From Albula goreensis (Eukaryota > Chordata > Actinopteri > Albuliformes > Albulidae), in contig CM040743.1 of assembly GCA_022829145.1 (NCBI GenBank), positions 36,807,841 to 36,871,840 of the forward strand: a stretch of DNA of 64,000 bases, read 5' to 3'. Below are positions 1-50,596 of the stretch, piece after piece (the first letter of the stretch is position 1; the number at the start of each line of letters is the position of its first letter). Under the pieces are notes generated by a model, which was not told where the DNA came from, made no database searches, and saw nothing but the letters and a program-made list of their open reading frames with translations. Position numbers and translations under genes: made by a program.

Positions 1-1173
1 AAAAAATCCTCACTCTGCAACTTTCAATACAACATAAATCAGGACATTTTAATTGTAGTTGATTAATTGATAGAAAGTGTAATTATTTATAGAAGGAAAA
101 TGTATAGAATGAGTTCACTGAAAGTGAATGAAGGCTTTCTCCCATCTGTCAGTCTCCTTGACTGCATGAATGAGTACTGTAGAGCCAGAAGCTGATTACT
201 CTTGACTTATTAATACCTCTGCTAAGCGCGTGTGTCAGGTTACTGTGCCTAATGGCGTACGACCGTTTATGTTAGGTCCTTTACCGTCTCAGCATTTTTA
301 CAGCTCTGTCTCTCTGTCTCCTCCTCCCTGATTCGCTGGTGCCTGAGAATTCTCAGCCAATCACAGCACTGGCCAATCAGAGGATGTGTCAGCGTGAGAA
401 GGCAGCAGAGATGTAGATGAGTGATCTTAATCAGTAGCAGTGAGAGAGGGCTGAGGAAGAGCATTGATCCATTAGTGATGGATGGTCAGGGATTGGGCTG
501 GCCACGTAACACTGGGAGTGATAGAAAAGTACGCTACATCTAAATGTAATGATGCGATGGGCAGCTAAGGGCCTTTGGGTTATTAGGATTAGAGTCGTAA
601 TGCAAATGTCACTGTAATTCCTTTCAGTGTCTTAATGCGGGGTATTTCTCAGTTATGTGTTCCTTGTCACTTACAATCGTGGTAAAATAATAGCAATATC
701 AACAATAGTGTTAGCATAATAATAATAATAATATTTAGAAGAAGAAAAGTGTAAATGTAAAAGGTATTTTTTTTAAAAGAATTCAGCTTGTTACATAAGT
801 GATGCATGAAAATCAAATGTATCGGCCTGCCTGAGGTCTGTATATTTCTTTAAGTACTCAAACGAATTGCATATGCAGGTGCTGCCTTAATCAGGAAATA
901 AAAAAAAAAAATGTTATAATAATTAGCCTGATTGACATTAGATGGAGTTTACATCAGCCAGAGCTCTTTGGGTTTCTGTTCCAGGTGAGTGGCTTGGTGT
1001 TACGTGTACATGGTACCTTTTGTAAGTGAGAAGTACACCTCATGGACAAAAACACATTTTTGAACCTGTACTTCTAGTCAAGTTAATGTATCATTTGTGT
1101 CCTACATTGATAGTCCATGAACTATCTTTACCTGAGGATACCAGAAAAGGTGACCCTATGCGATCTAGGACTT

Positions 1174-1207
1174 AAATAGGAACATAGAATAAATAGGAAC
1201 ATAGAAT
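1174..1207. repeat. Perfect 17-bp tandem duplication
   Basis: The unit aaataggaacatagaat occurs twice, directly adjacent (1174-1190 and 1191-1207), without mismatches. It is a small recent duplication in HECW1 intron sequence. Confidence 0.9.
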
Positions 1208-2811
1208 ACATCGCCTTAGTGGAGCAACAACTAATATGAATGTCTTCTGTAGCAGAGCTGAAGTCAGTCTCACGTTAGGTCAAAGAACACGGCTATCTAA
1301 AAAGAACCTCTGGCTGCTATTCCGGGACACCAGAACCCCAGAGATTGCTGACTCAGCCTAATCTGATCCGAGTGGCATTGTGACTTTCCTTGGGAGTCGA
1401 TTTAAAAATAAATATTGTGCAAATCAAAGAGAGGGGGAAAAATGCATAGCGTGCTAAACGCTGAAGATGTGGAACAAATGAGAGCAAGCGACTGGCCTTA
1501 GGGGATGAGATTTACCCCGAGGATGGATGACGGAGACTGCGTGTGAGTGGAGCTGTTGGATGCTGCGGGCTGTGGTATTTGACTAATTGATTTGATTAAC
1601 CAATAGCAGACAAAACCCACGTCCTTGGATCAACCAATGACGAAGGCAGTAACCTAGATCTCGACTTAATGACTTCATGCAGCCCTGACCTGCATTTAAT
1701 CAGTATTTGCCCTTAGGTGTTAATCTTGATTAAACACAATGCTTTTTTTCATGACAACAGTTTGGAGAATCCCGAGATCACCAAGGAAAATTCACCGAAT
1801 TGTGCTTGAAAAGGGAAAATCTTTTTAACATTTCTTTTGAAGGCAGTGTTATAATATACTTCTTGATTTTACTTGAAGAAATTCTCATAAAATGAATTCA
1901 GGAAATGGTGTTGTCGGACTAGTTTGGAAAGTAATGCTCCTTAATTTGCTCAGTATCTTTCCTGAGTTCAAAGCTATATAAACTATGCAAGATTATATGC
2001 ACATTACAGTATGTGGGAAATTGTTTCATGAGGAATTCAAAGAGATACTCTTTTATGACCAAAATGCTCATACTTTCACCCAAACAATTCTCCTTTCTCA
2101 GTTCCCTGTTGTCAGGTCAACTGCATTGATAATAAAGTCAATCCCACATATAGCAGTGAAAACAGTGATATTGGTCACGATAATAATTTAATAAAATATT
2201 TAAGTAGGAAATGAGCAACAATAAAAGAGTGAAACTAAGACATATAACATGTTGCTGTATTGTCTTCAAAAACTGATGAGCTCCACCAATCAGAATCGTT
2301 GGCAACAACAGAGCGACCAATAGAGCAATGTTAATGGTGATTGGTGGATACTGTCTGCCTAGATGTCCTGGTAACACCTGGTAACTGCCACCAATCATCA
2401 TTGCCATTGTTCAATAAATACGTTGACCTCCTCCCTTTGTTTGTGGTTATATTGATGGCTAAACACAGACATTTTACCAGTCCTTGCAAACGACTAAAGT
2501 GTACAGTATGGTGGTAATGGTATCTGTGTCGCTGAAGAGCAGAGATGAATTTTATAGCCAGTGCCATCTGCTTCCTGCTGATGTCGCTTTGCTTCCCAGA
2601 TGGTATGGAAACGAGCTGAGCATGTGCATTCACCCACCATGTTTGTTGAAAATATCCAGTTTGGATTTTTACATTGGCTCCCATAATGTGTTTTGCTTAT
2701 CCTTGAGGGAGGTGGGATGTTAAAAGACTGATCACAAATGTTGATAGTGAAATGACAGTTTGGTCTAGGTGGGTGCTCTTGCAAAAATTTGGATGCACTC
2801 TGAGGAGTTGA

Positions 2812-2872
2812 GTGTGCATGCGTGTGTGTGTGCGCGCGCGTGTGTTTGTGTGTGTGCATGTGTCTGTGTGCG
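2812..2872. repeat. TG/CG alternating purine-pyrimidine tract
   Basis: From 2812 to 2845 purines and pyrimidines alternate without a break, including a (CG)4 core flanked by TG steps; imperfect TG repeats continue to about 2872. Confidence 0.85.
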
Positions 2873-3803
2873 TACTACAACTTCAGCAACTGAGACAGGA
2901 GAGGCTGAGACAGGAAGAGAATAGTAGTTTGCAGAGAAATGGTATGGTGGAAAGAGAGCTTACATGAGAGAGAAAGAGAGAACGAGCGAGCGAGTGAGCG
3001 AGCCAGTGGAATCCCTCTTTCTGTGCACTATGACTCAGCCTGCCTGGAGGCTCAGTTCCCATGAATGCTCCCAGACCCAGCGGCCAGGCGCCACACTGCA
3101 GAGGGGTGCCCTCTATATACACCCCCAACACCTGGCTCAAGCAGAATCAATTTGATGCCTCATTGTTTTGAAAGGAATATGGCAGTGATTACTCAAGGTA
3201 AAATGCTCTGTTTTGACCCGTGTGTCATTAAAACAGTCCCGTTTTTGATCTCACATCGTCCTCTTACTTTGATTCTTATTAATTTATTCTATTTTTGATA
3301 ATGGCTTGGCCGCTTGTGTAGCGTTGGCTAAATGAAATTCAATACTTAAAACAACAGACGCGTTCATAGGTTTGTGTTTCTTATTGTCTAGAAAATGAAT
3401 AGGGTTGAAAGCTTCACGCCGCCAGTCATGGACACACCTTCAGTGGCCGCTGTATCTGTGCGCCGTAACCAGGGCTGCACAGTGACCCCGACAGAGTGCT
3501 GGTGAAGGAGGGAATTTTCCGCTCCAGCCGGTTCAGCCAGAGAGTGGCTTGGAGTAGTGGAGTTGTGGCTGGGAGCTCTTTTAAGTGCTGAGGAGTGGGA
3601 GGAGGTGCAGGTGCAAGCTGAGAGGCGAGCTACAATATCTCCCTCTGCCCCCTCTCAATCTCCACTCTTTCTATCTCACAGATTCAAGTCATGATTTGGT
3701 TGATTAGTTTTAGCTATACAATACAATGTATTGCCGAAGAAGGTATTTGTGAAAGCGAAGGTTTCAAAATGAATTAATATTATCAAGAATGGTAACAGTG
3801 ACT

Positions 3804-3920
3804 GACTCTCTCTCTCTGTCTCTGTCTTTCTCTCATACTCATTCTCTTTCCACATCTCTCATTCTCTCATCTTCTGCTCTCACTCCTTATTTTTCTCTCT
3901 CTCTCCCCTGCCCTTCCATC
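3804..3920. repeat. CT-rich low-complexity tract upstream of a splice acceptor
   Basis: About 115 bases consist mostly of C and T (tctctctctctgtctctgtc and similar) and end at the HECW1 acceptor at 3926-3927. It is much longer than an ordinary polypyrimidine tract. Confidence 0.8.
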
Positions 3921-3927
3921 CATGCAG

Positions 3928-42093
<38,166 letters not shown>

Positions 42094-45075
42094 AGAAGAC
42101 TGGAGACTTTTTTTGTGTCTTATTCGGTGACTGGAAGCAAATTCCCTTTTTTCATATGAATATAATTTTCAACAGAGAGTACCTCTTTTTTTACAACCTG
42201 TATATGAGGTATAATTTGAAAAAAAAATTGCATGTACTGTGTAACTCACAACTTGTAATGTACTTTTTTTTCTCTCTCGGGGGTAAGAAACCAACATGTA
42301 TGCAATATTTAATACCTAACTCCAGCCTGCAACCCGCAGCGCCTTCCACTATGTACTACCCACAATGCAATACTCTACTCTATTCCCAAGGGCAAGTCTG
42401 TCGCTAAGTGCACATGACATGATCAAAGCCCCTGACTGTATGCAGCACTGTAATCTACAGTAGCTGTCAAAGAATGTTCGGTGATCTTCAAAACAAACCA
42501 TTCTTTTTTGTGTTTGCGTTTTTTTTTTGTACAATATATGGAACGGTTTATTTTTAACTTGTATTTATTATCTCTGGCTTCACCGTATGAGTCTAAAAAT
42601 GTTGTTTTGCAGTAAAGTGGAGCACCGCACTGATCACAGAGCACCCCCTCCGTGGCCAGGAGGAGCCGTCACACTGAGGGAGCCTCGAGGATGTGCCCAT
42701 TGTTGAGGCGGTGTAAAAGCAAAGTGAAATGAAAGCGAGTAAGAACATTTCTAAATCGACACAGCAGGCTTTGCAAAGTGAATCTCAAGCATACCGTGTG
42801 TCTGAGTGAGAACTGAGAGATGGAAGCCGTTTTTGTTTGCATCCCCTGTGTTGCAGGCCTGTACAGCCTTTGTCACCATACAGCTGGTCCTGGAGGGCCA
42901 CAGTGCCTGCAGGGCCACTCAGATCTGGTTATAGGGCTTTGATTCCAGGTAGAACCCTGCTGGAACTAATCATCGTTCTTATTGACCAAACTTTGCTCAC
43001 CTCCCTAATTCTGAAAGTGTTATTGGTTTGAAGAGAGCAAGAAAGGTTATTGAACTGTGACCCTAATTGGGCTTGAGGCTTAAACCTTCATGTACTGGAG
43101 AACAAAAGATGAAGCGCATTGCGTTACATTCGAATATGGGCCATATTGTATGTATGTATAGTAAATTATGCTTTATGGTTTTCACCAGTTTTTCTAGTTT
43201 TTTTTTTACTCATGAAGGATATGTTTGACATTTGTTGTTCTTAATGTACACATAAGTCAGGATCCTTTGAATGTTTGATTTTGTAAAGAATGTCGGTTAT
43301 TTAAATTCATGTTTTCACAGGAAGATGCATGCATCACTCCTGTAATTATTGCTGTCGTGTTTGTTTTGGAAACACTGAAGGGACCAAAGCTTAAATTCAC
43401 TGGAGAGAAAATTAAGATAGAAAAATACGATTCACTTTTAGAGTATTTCCTTTGAGTAGGCATGCTGCAGACCCATGTTGATCTCATATAGTTGGGACAT
43501 CCTTATACCAAATGAAACACCCGTAGATCCAATATAAGGAACACAGTGTACAGTGGCGCAGTATGGCACCTCAGTTCTCTGTAGTTTCTTCCTAATTCTG
43601 ACATTGCTGATTTGTGTCCTCCCATGTGCATCTGTCCATTCACAAGTACTTTTTTACCATATTGCTGTTACCGTCTTATCTAACAACCTTTGACAGTTTG
43701 TCCCCACATTTGAATGATTATTCTATGCTGTATGCCTGCTCCAATGGAAAGGCAGAATCAAAGAAAACATTGGAGTTAGTGGTTTCAAATATCATTACTT
43801 AGCACATAAAGGTGCACATTGGTAAACCAGCTAATACCTCTGTGTAAAGGTACATAAAAGGTCCAGACATTCCCTAACCCTGTTAACATAGATTAAGTGA
43901 ATATAAATACAAAAGCATCTTCTTTTTATAAGATTGTCACTTAATGTCAGGTTGCCTGCAGTAGTTGAAATTCATATTCATCCACTATATTAATGATGGA
44001 ACTTCTTAGGCCAAGACTGAAAACTGAAAATATTAATAGATCAGTGTGTTAGCTGGTCCTGGAAATATATGTTTTTTTCCTCATTGATGACTTATAGTTC
44101 TATTTCTGAGGATGACCTTCTTGTGTGAATCTCTGATGAAGCTGTCATTGGAATGTAAGTGCATTTATACTGTATATGAAAGTGCATTTGCAGTACACCT
44201 TCTTGCAAAAGTGTGCAATGAGAATGCAGTAAGAAAGATGATATGCAGTAACTGATTTTAGACCAGAGATTTCTACAAATCAATCTTATGGAATTGTAAA
44301 CATATTTACTATTATATTTATTTCAGAATGGAAAAGTATTAGTTGTTTTAATTTAGTTTGTTCTATGCAATGCACATACTCAAGAACCTGAAAGATGTGC
44401 ATGTTTTTATACATGTAAGGTACAGAAAATCAGATGTACAGCATAAAAAAATGAAGTACAGTATTCAGTATTTTTTTTGTTTGTTTGTTTTTTTACTTGA
44501 GTATGCTTCCAAACTTTGGAAATACGAAAATGGCAGTGATGCAAAGTGAGAGCTCCATCTACTTCATGCTGTTTGCCCCTTTGTCTTCAACAGTTAAAAG
44601 GGTGAAGCATTGGATTACATTGTGTGCATTGCCGTTTGGTCTTAAATTTGAATAACAAATTTGGCAGGTGTTCCTTTTTTCCTTTTACTCACGTTACTGT
44701 GAGTAGCCTACACAATTATAAATTTCGCAAAGTTAACCAAATATTTTCTCAAATAACTAAAGCAACGTTTGCCTAAATTTGCTGTTCAGAGTTAAAGAAA
44801 TTAAATATGGTTGGAATCCAGGCTTTATTGATGTCGTTATTGGATGTTATATAGCTCCACACTCCTGAACTCGCATTTGTGACTGCCTGTCTAGCGTCAT
44901 CTTCCCACACCCGACACCGCCCCCCCCTTTTTTTTCAGGAAGTCTCTCATCAGGATGAAAGCCTACTCATTGAGAGTTCTGGTTTAACAACGGGTTATTC
45001 AATTCTCAGGCTACGCTTCGGGTTTAATCATGCCACTGTAGACGAATGTCAATAAACAATCACTTTGTAACACAT
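42094..45075 (+). other. hecw1: Probable HECW1 3' UTR
   Basis: The region follows the HECW1 stop codon. The first AATAAA after the stop on the + strand is at 45051-45056, followed by a T-rich stretch with tctctctttctc. That would give a UTR of about 3 kb. An ATTAAA at 44800-44805 is an earlier alternative. A weak repeat remnant lies at about 42883-42975. The extent is inferred from signals only. Confidence 0.4.
45051..45056 (+). terminator. Candidate HECW1 polyadenylation signal AATAAA
   Basis: This is the first canonical hexamer after the HECW1 stop, with a U/CU-rich element about 25-55 bases downstream. Confidence 0.4.
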
Positions 45076-45364
45076 CCATATCTGTTATTTTCTCTCTTTC
45101 TCTAACAGTCTGCTTTGATCATACCCATAAGTTAGTCCACATGTGAATGCTGAATTCCGTGAAAGTCACACATCTCATTCTTGGTATGCCAAAGTGTCCC
45201 AGGAACATACCGTTACCACCGCTAAAGCCATCACAGAATGGGGGTGTCACAGGAAAATTATGAGGTTGTCTTGATTTGTTACACATTATGTAAGTTAACA
45301 CATCTAAGCCATAATAATACAGTGGAAACAGATGCAAGAAGAAAAAGTGGGGTATGGCTTGATT

Positions 45365-45540
45365 TATACCAGGGATAGGCAATCCTGGTCCTGGCATACT
45401 GCCAATATTTCTGTCCCCCTCCATGCAAATGAGAGTCGGGGGAGGAGCTTCTCCACTTACACAGAATGTTCAGGTTTAGGCACTTAATAAATGATCACAG
45501 GTCAGATCCGAACCTTCTCTAACACTACAGGACCAGGTTC
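45365..45540. mobile_element. Possible decayed interspersed repeat
   Basis: The opening ccagggataggcaatcctgg, then tcctgg, resembles the start of a fish repeat family that usually begins gggatgggcaactccagtcctgg; the end ggaccaggttcc could be its other margin. The middle is not recognisable. Confidence 0.3.
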
Positions 45541-46734
45541 CTTTATGTCTGATCTATACTGTGTTTAGCTGCAAGGGATACAGAGGCTGTTGAGGGTATA
45601 GCATGGAACTGTATATCCACATTATTGCAAGTTTACATCCAAATGGGGCAATGCTGTGCTTTGGTGACCTGGATGAGTGCTCAGATGTGTGCTACAACAT
45701 AGGAAATTGCTAAGGGATGCTAGACTGTTCTTTAAGGATGATAAATGCAATGTGCATGGCTTATTGTAAAGTAATCTGAATTCTAATTCAAGGTTCTCCT
45801 TGACATGTAGTCAGTTTCAGTTTATCTGGCTTTTATACCTAGTTGTAATTTTCAATGCTGTGCAGCTGCACTTTCTTCTACCAGCAGAGGGCGAAGCTGG
45901 TTTTGAACTCACGGAGATCTGAAAACCAGGAATTACCAGATTGTATGGTACAGCGCCAGATCAAAAAAAAAATCGTGGTCCAAGCAAATCCACAAACATT
46001 CTTCCATCTCTCTGCCACCAATAAATATGAAACACCTATCTTTATCCGTGCACTTGAACGACATATGTTTGGGTGCATATTATCTCAAGGGAGGACTGTC
46101 AAATTACTTGGCAGCATCAGTAATCTCTGGACAGTAATGGGAAAAGCATATAAAGGGTATGATTAAAACATGAGTGAGGTGCTAGTCAATCAACGTACGC
46201 TTCACATGCCCCTGCATACAGAATCACAGGCGGCGTTATATTGTGCGGGCTGGCTTTCTAAACATTTATGCATGAACTCGGTGGGTGGCTATTCGGGTTG
46301 GACAACCCGTTAATACGGTATCTGCGATGCAAGAGTAGTAGCAAGTTGGCTCCACCCTCTTTGACTGAAAAAAATGTCAATCAAGAGCGTTTCCATAGAA
46401 ATCAATGGTAAAGTATGTGACTGGTTGTGTTTGTAAACCCTTCTCCGTGCACAGTCCCACACTGCTGAGAAGGAATCGAGAAGTAAAGTTTTGTCTGTTG
46501 GTGAGCACAGAAGTTGAACGGACCTGCTCCTGGCTCTGAGCAAGTGTTAGTGAAGATATAATTCAAGCTCGAGCACAATTCTCAAGAAATGAACTCATGC
46601 TTAGGCACTGCTAGCATGTTTAGCTAGCCACAAGACACAGAAGTGAACTCCTTGATCGACAAGCAAAAGTTTCTCAGAGAACACAAAAAGGCTTCTTTGG
46701 AACCCGAGCTACTCTTGTGGATCGAACCGACACA
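45541..46734 (+). promoter_or_regulatory. Intergenic interval and probable STK17A promoter/5' UTR
   Basis: This 1.2-kb stretch lies between the putative HECW1 3' end and the STK17A start codon. The STK17A promoter and 5' UTR should be in or near it. I see no TATA box at a convincing position and no clear CpG island, so no transcription start is assigned. Confidence 0.35.
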
Positions 46735-46904
46735 ATGATACCAGAGGGTCCACGGAACAACGAGATGAGAAGCCGCCCTCAATGCCACGGTCGGACAGAT
46801 TCCACTCAGAGCCACTCGGCGTTATTGTCTGAAATCAGAACCCCAATCAAGACAGAACCTTTTAGTGACCTTTACAGTCTTATCCCTGGCAAAGAGCTTG
46901 GCAG
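46735..46904 (+). CDS. stk17a: STK17A exon 1 (coding part)
   Basis: The start chosen is the ATG at 46735: the protein begins MIPEGP, like the human MIPLEKP, and an A stands at -3 (cacaATG). An in-frame GTG at 46717 is not needed. The exon continues with a poorly conserved tail, then [20 protein letters not shown] and IPGKELGR. The donor is ag|gtaatg. The Arg codon is split with exon 2. Confidence 0.9.
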
Positions 46905-49900
46905 GTAATGTCCATTAATCAAATATAGCTGAAAGTTGGCATATGTCCGTCCATTGATAATGTAACTCTTTGTTAAGGTTAACTGTCGTCAAGGAAATTG
47001 TGTGTTAGCAGTTTTATCATTTGAAAATTTATCGAGGTTGCAAACAAGATTTGCAGGGCAAAAATGCTTGCAATATGAGTTGTAGACCTGGATGGTGGTA
47101 GTTTAGCATTTTCTGCGCGATGTAGTTTTACGTCTGCATCCCTTCAAGCGTTCCTTGTCGTAGTTTTATGCGAGACATTCATATTGCGTGCTGCATTAAT
47201 TGATTTTGTTGACGTTTATTCTCGGTATTGCATTTTAATTGAATGTACTGGAAAACTCTTCAGAATGCATTCAGTAATATGTCATGCTCCATAAATTTCG
47301 AACAGGTTGTTTGTTTATTTTAACTAGCAATAATTTATTCTATTTGCCTGCAGACTCTCCAATTTAATGTTTTACTGACACGGTCAATGTATTGCAGTTT
47401 CATTTTAATTAGATCTAAGCTTGCAAATTAGCTCATGCTTACACTTTATTGTGTAAGTTAGTTGATTCATGCTAAAGATGTTTAAGGAAGGACGGTGTTT
47501 TTATATATCTGATTGTACGCTACTCTGTTGAGTTTTTTAAATTAATATTTTAGCAGGACGCAGATGTCACATCATGAATCTAAATACTGGCAGATATTTA
47601 CGGGATGAATTTTGCTCCAAGCCCGTCAGAATGTCTGTATTGACTACTCGTTAAAATGGAGAAACGTTTGAGACTTGCTAAAGTGGACAGTGATGGCCCG
47701 TAGCCTAATGTTCTAAGAAATGAAAAACAGCATAACAGCAAGAAATGTATAGTGATTGGCCATGCACTAAAATCGGCTTTTGATTTCTTGTGTTTGAAAT
47801 GATGTTTTGAGGTTATCCTATTGTAAAAGGCTTAAACAGTGTTCCTTGAATTCTAAAAGTTTTTATCCCAATAATTGTAGACATCAATTGTAATTTAACT
47901 GTTGCAGCTAAATTTTCTCAAGCAATCATTTTCTCAAGCAATTCTGTTGCTCTCCTACAACTCAATAGTTGTTTTTCATAATTTCTGTCTAGAGTGTGTG
48001 ATTTTATTTCTGAGCTTTTGGAATAATCACCCCTTAATGCCCCGTCTCAGTCAAGTATTGTTTTTTTTAATCACATTTGACCTTTCTTCAATGATAACAG
48101 TCCTTCACATTTGTCTGGCTCAGACTCAATCCCATCTATCAAGAAACACAGAAATTAAATCCTTAATGACAAAGCAAATAATGTAGCACCATTGGTATGT
48201 TTGGAATAATCTTTTAAAAGGATGTAAGCTGGCTATTGAGCATGGGATAATCCACCAGATACCTCTGGAATCTCTTGATGATTGATTTTCAGATTTATTT
48301 TCAGTTTTGACCCTGATTTTAAGTGAATTTAATTTTCACACATTAGTCAAAAAAGAGGAACATTTTCCTCATTCCTTGCAGAGTAATTATCCGGTGACAG
48401 TTAGGTCATTGACAGGAGCTGACCAACCAATCAGAGCCTGTTAAACATGAACATCGGTCATTACCTTTGACAAACAAAGCATTTGAACTTATTCATCTAT
48501 TGTAACTATTATGTGTTGTGTTTGACTGAGGTTGCAGTAGATACAATAGTGCAATATTTCCACAGGTCAATGATTATTTGATTGTGAATTTTATGTTCAT
48601 GATTACTTTGTAAATCGTAAAAAAATAATAATATAGACAATAAGACTTGCACGTTGTGTGGTGATCCATGAGTCTTCATGAGTAAGAAGAGTAAACACAA
48701 AGGCTAGACGGTCAAAAAACATCTTAGAGAGAAATATCCATCTAAAATCATTCCCAGGATTCCATCCTCCATCCAGATAAGTGGTCATCGTTATTATTAA
48801 TACACTGAAGATAGAAAATAGACATAGACAGTGGAGATTCCGTGTGGCTTGTTGTCTACGTTATGTTGGGCTTCCTACAATCCCTGCAAGAGTACACCTC
48901 AAAAATAAGTACATTCTCTGCTTCAGGCTTCAGTGCTTGTTGCTCAGAATGTGGCATGATGAGTAGTTCTATTCAGCGAGGAAGTGTTTTGCCATGGAAA
49001 GAAGGTTTATTAGAGAGGAACAGGAAGTCTGAATCTCTGTTTGGCCAAGTATGTGAAAGTCCATTATACAGGGAAAGGTTCTTTCATCAGTGAGTAGTAA
49101 ATCTAATAAGTCAATTCTTAGTTCAGAGTTTGTTTCTGTGTTTCACTAGTAATTTTGCTGTGGGAGTGAAACCGTGTTGTAGTTACATCAGTTACACTGA
49201 CCAGATAAGAGAATAAAAGATAAAAAAAAAACATGCACGGCAAATGAATCCAAAAAGTTGGGCTAGTGGTGGAACATAGCCTAAATATCACCTTGAAAAG
49301 TAATTTACGCATTTTTTGGTAGATAGATTTCCCATCTTATTGGTGTGCTTTGCATAGAAAAAGACATTGCAGTCTGTTCAGGATTATTTCAGACTTTCTG
49401 AATTTATCTAGTGCAGATTAGTCGTAAAAGTTAATTTCTCTAACAGCCCAAATTAATCAATTTGATGGCGGAAATAAGCCTGCTCTGATCTAATGCAATT
49501 CTAATTAGGCTACTAAGAGTTCAAGAGGAAGTATGGTTAAACATTGGCTGAAGATGGTTTACTTGAAGCAGAATTACTGTAGGCCTGTACCACACTTTGA
49601 TGTCCTGTGATTAGTTTTAATTATGTGTTTGATCATAATCTATCTAGACTTTTCAGTTGTATTTTTTTTTCATTCTCCTGGACAGTTTAGTGGTAAGTTT
49701 TGTGTGCGTGTGTGTGTGTGTGTATGCGCATTCCCATGTATTTGTGCTCATATTCAAAGTGGGAATACATTTAATCATTAATTGAGCTATTTTAAGTTCA
49801 GGTTTCAGCTCAAGATGTGTCCTCAAGGCTGGTTTCACTTGGCAGTTCATGCATTTGTACTTGGCAACCAAAACTGTTTACTAAAACCCCAGGGTCAAAA

Positions 49901-50540
49901 CAGAGTCAGCTATTGCCATGTGAACATTTTGTCCAGCACCTGGATGAGGTGTGTCTTGGAATCGATGCAGTCTCCATGGCAATGGACTCATTGGCCTGGA
50001 GTTCATAAGTCAGGGTAGGGTGTCACTGGCCTATCACTGCCGCATGTTGCCTTGGCAACACCCCTTCACCTAAAGATCCTGTTTTGAGAGAGAAACTGCA
50101 CCCCCCAAATCATTGTCCTCTTACAGGTTAACTAAGCAGTCTTTTAATTACCAATAATTTCAAGCTGTATACTTTTTTGATTGCAGATTGTTTTGTTTAA
50201 TTGATTAATTTTATTTATATAGGGGTCGTGGTAAGGGGGCAGAAGGTGGAGTGGTGACCCCTGAAAAATAATGTAATCGTTTTATTTAAAACTATTTGCT
50301 TACTGTCTGATTAGTGGTCACAATTTATTTACGTTAGAAAAAAACACGTAAAACTCTTCTCACTAGGATTGTATTAGTATTGTATTTTTCTGCTTGATCT
50401 GCCAGAAAGGTTAACTGTGTGGCACAACTGTATTTTCGTCTTTTCCCGTTTTAGCCTTGAAAATAATTGTGTATTTAACACACACACAACACACACACAC
50501 ACACCTGAATGCAAGTGCATACCTCTTTCTCCCACACACA

Positions 50541-50596
<56 letters not shown>

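Larger units (their letters stand above)
1..3927. other. HECW1 intron, no exon recognised
   Basis: I searched for the upstream HECW1 exon (the segment ending near the human VKNSAAP) and did not see it on either strand. The stretch holds CCAAT motifs near 354-381 and 2282-2397, a 17-bp tandem duplication (1174-1207), an alternating TG/CG tract (2812-2845), and a long CT-rich tract (about 3804-3920) that serves as the pyrimidine tract of the next exon. Confidence 0.7.

Noticed and set aside
1..3900. Earlier HECW1 exons (N-terminal domain)
   Set aside because: No frame matches the expected conserved segments; the region is treated as intron.
46717..46734. Upstream in-frame GTG as STK17A start
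   Set aside because: The ATG at 46735 gives a start (MIP...) that matches the mammalian protein and has A at -3; a non-ATG start is not needed.
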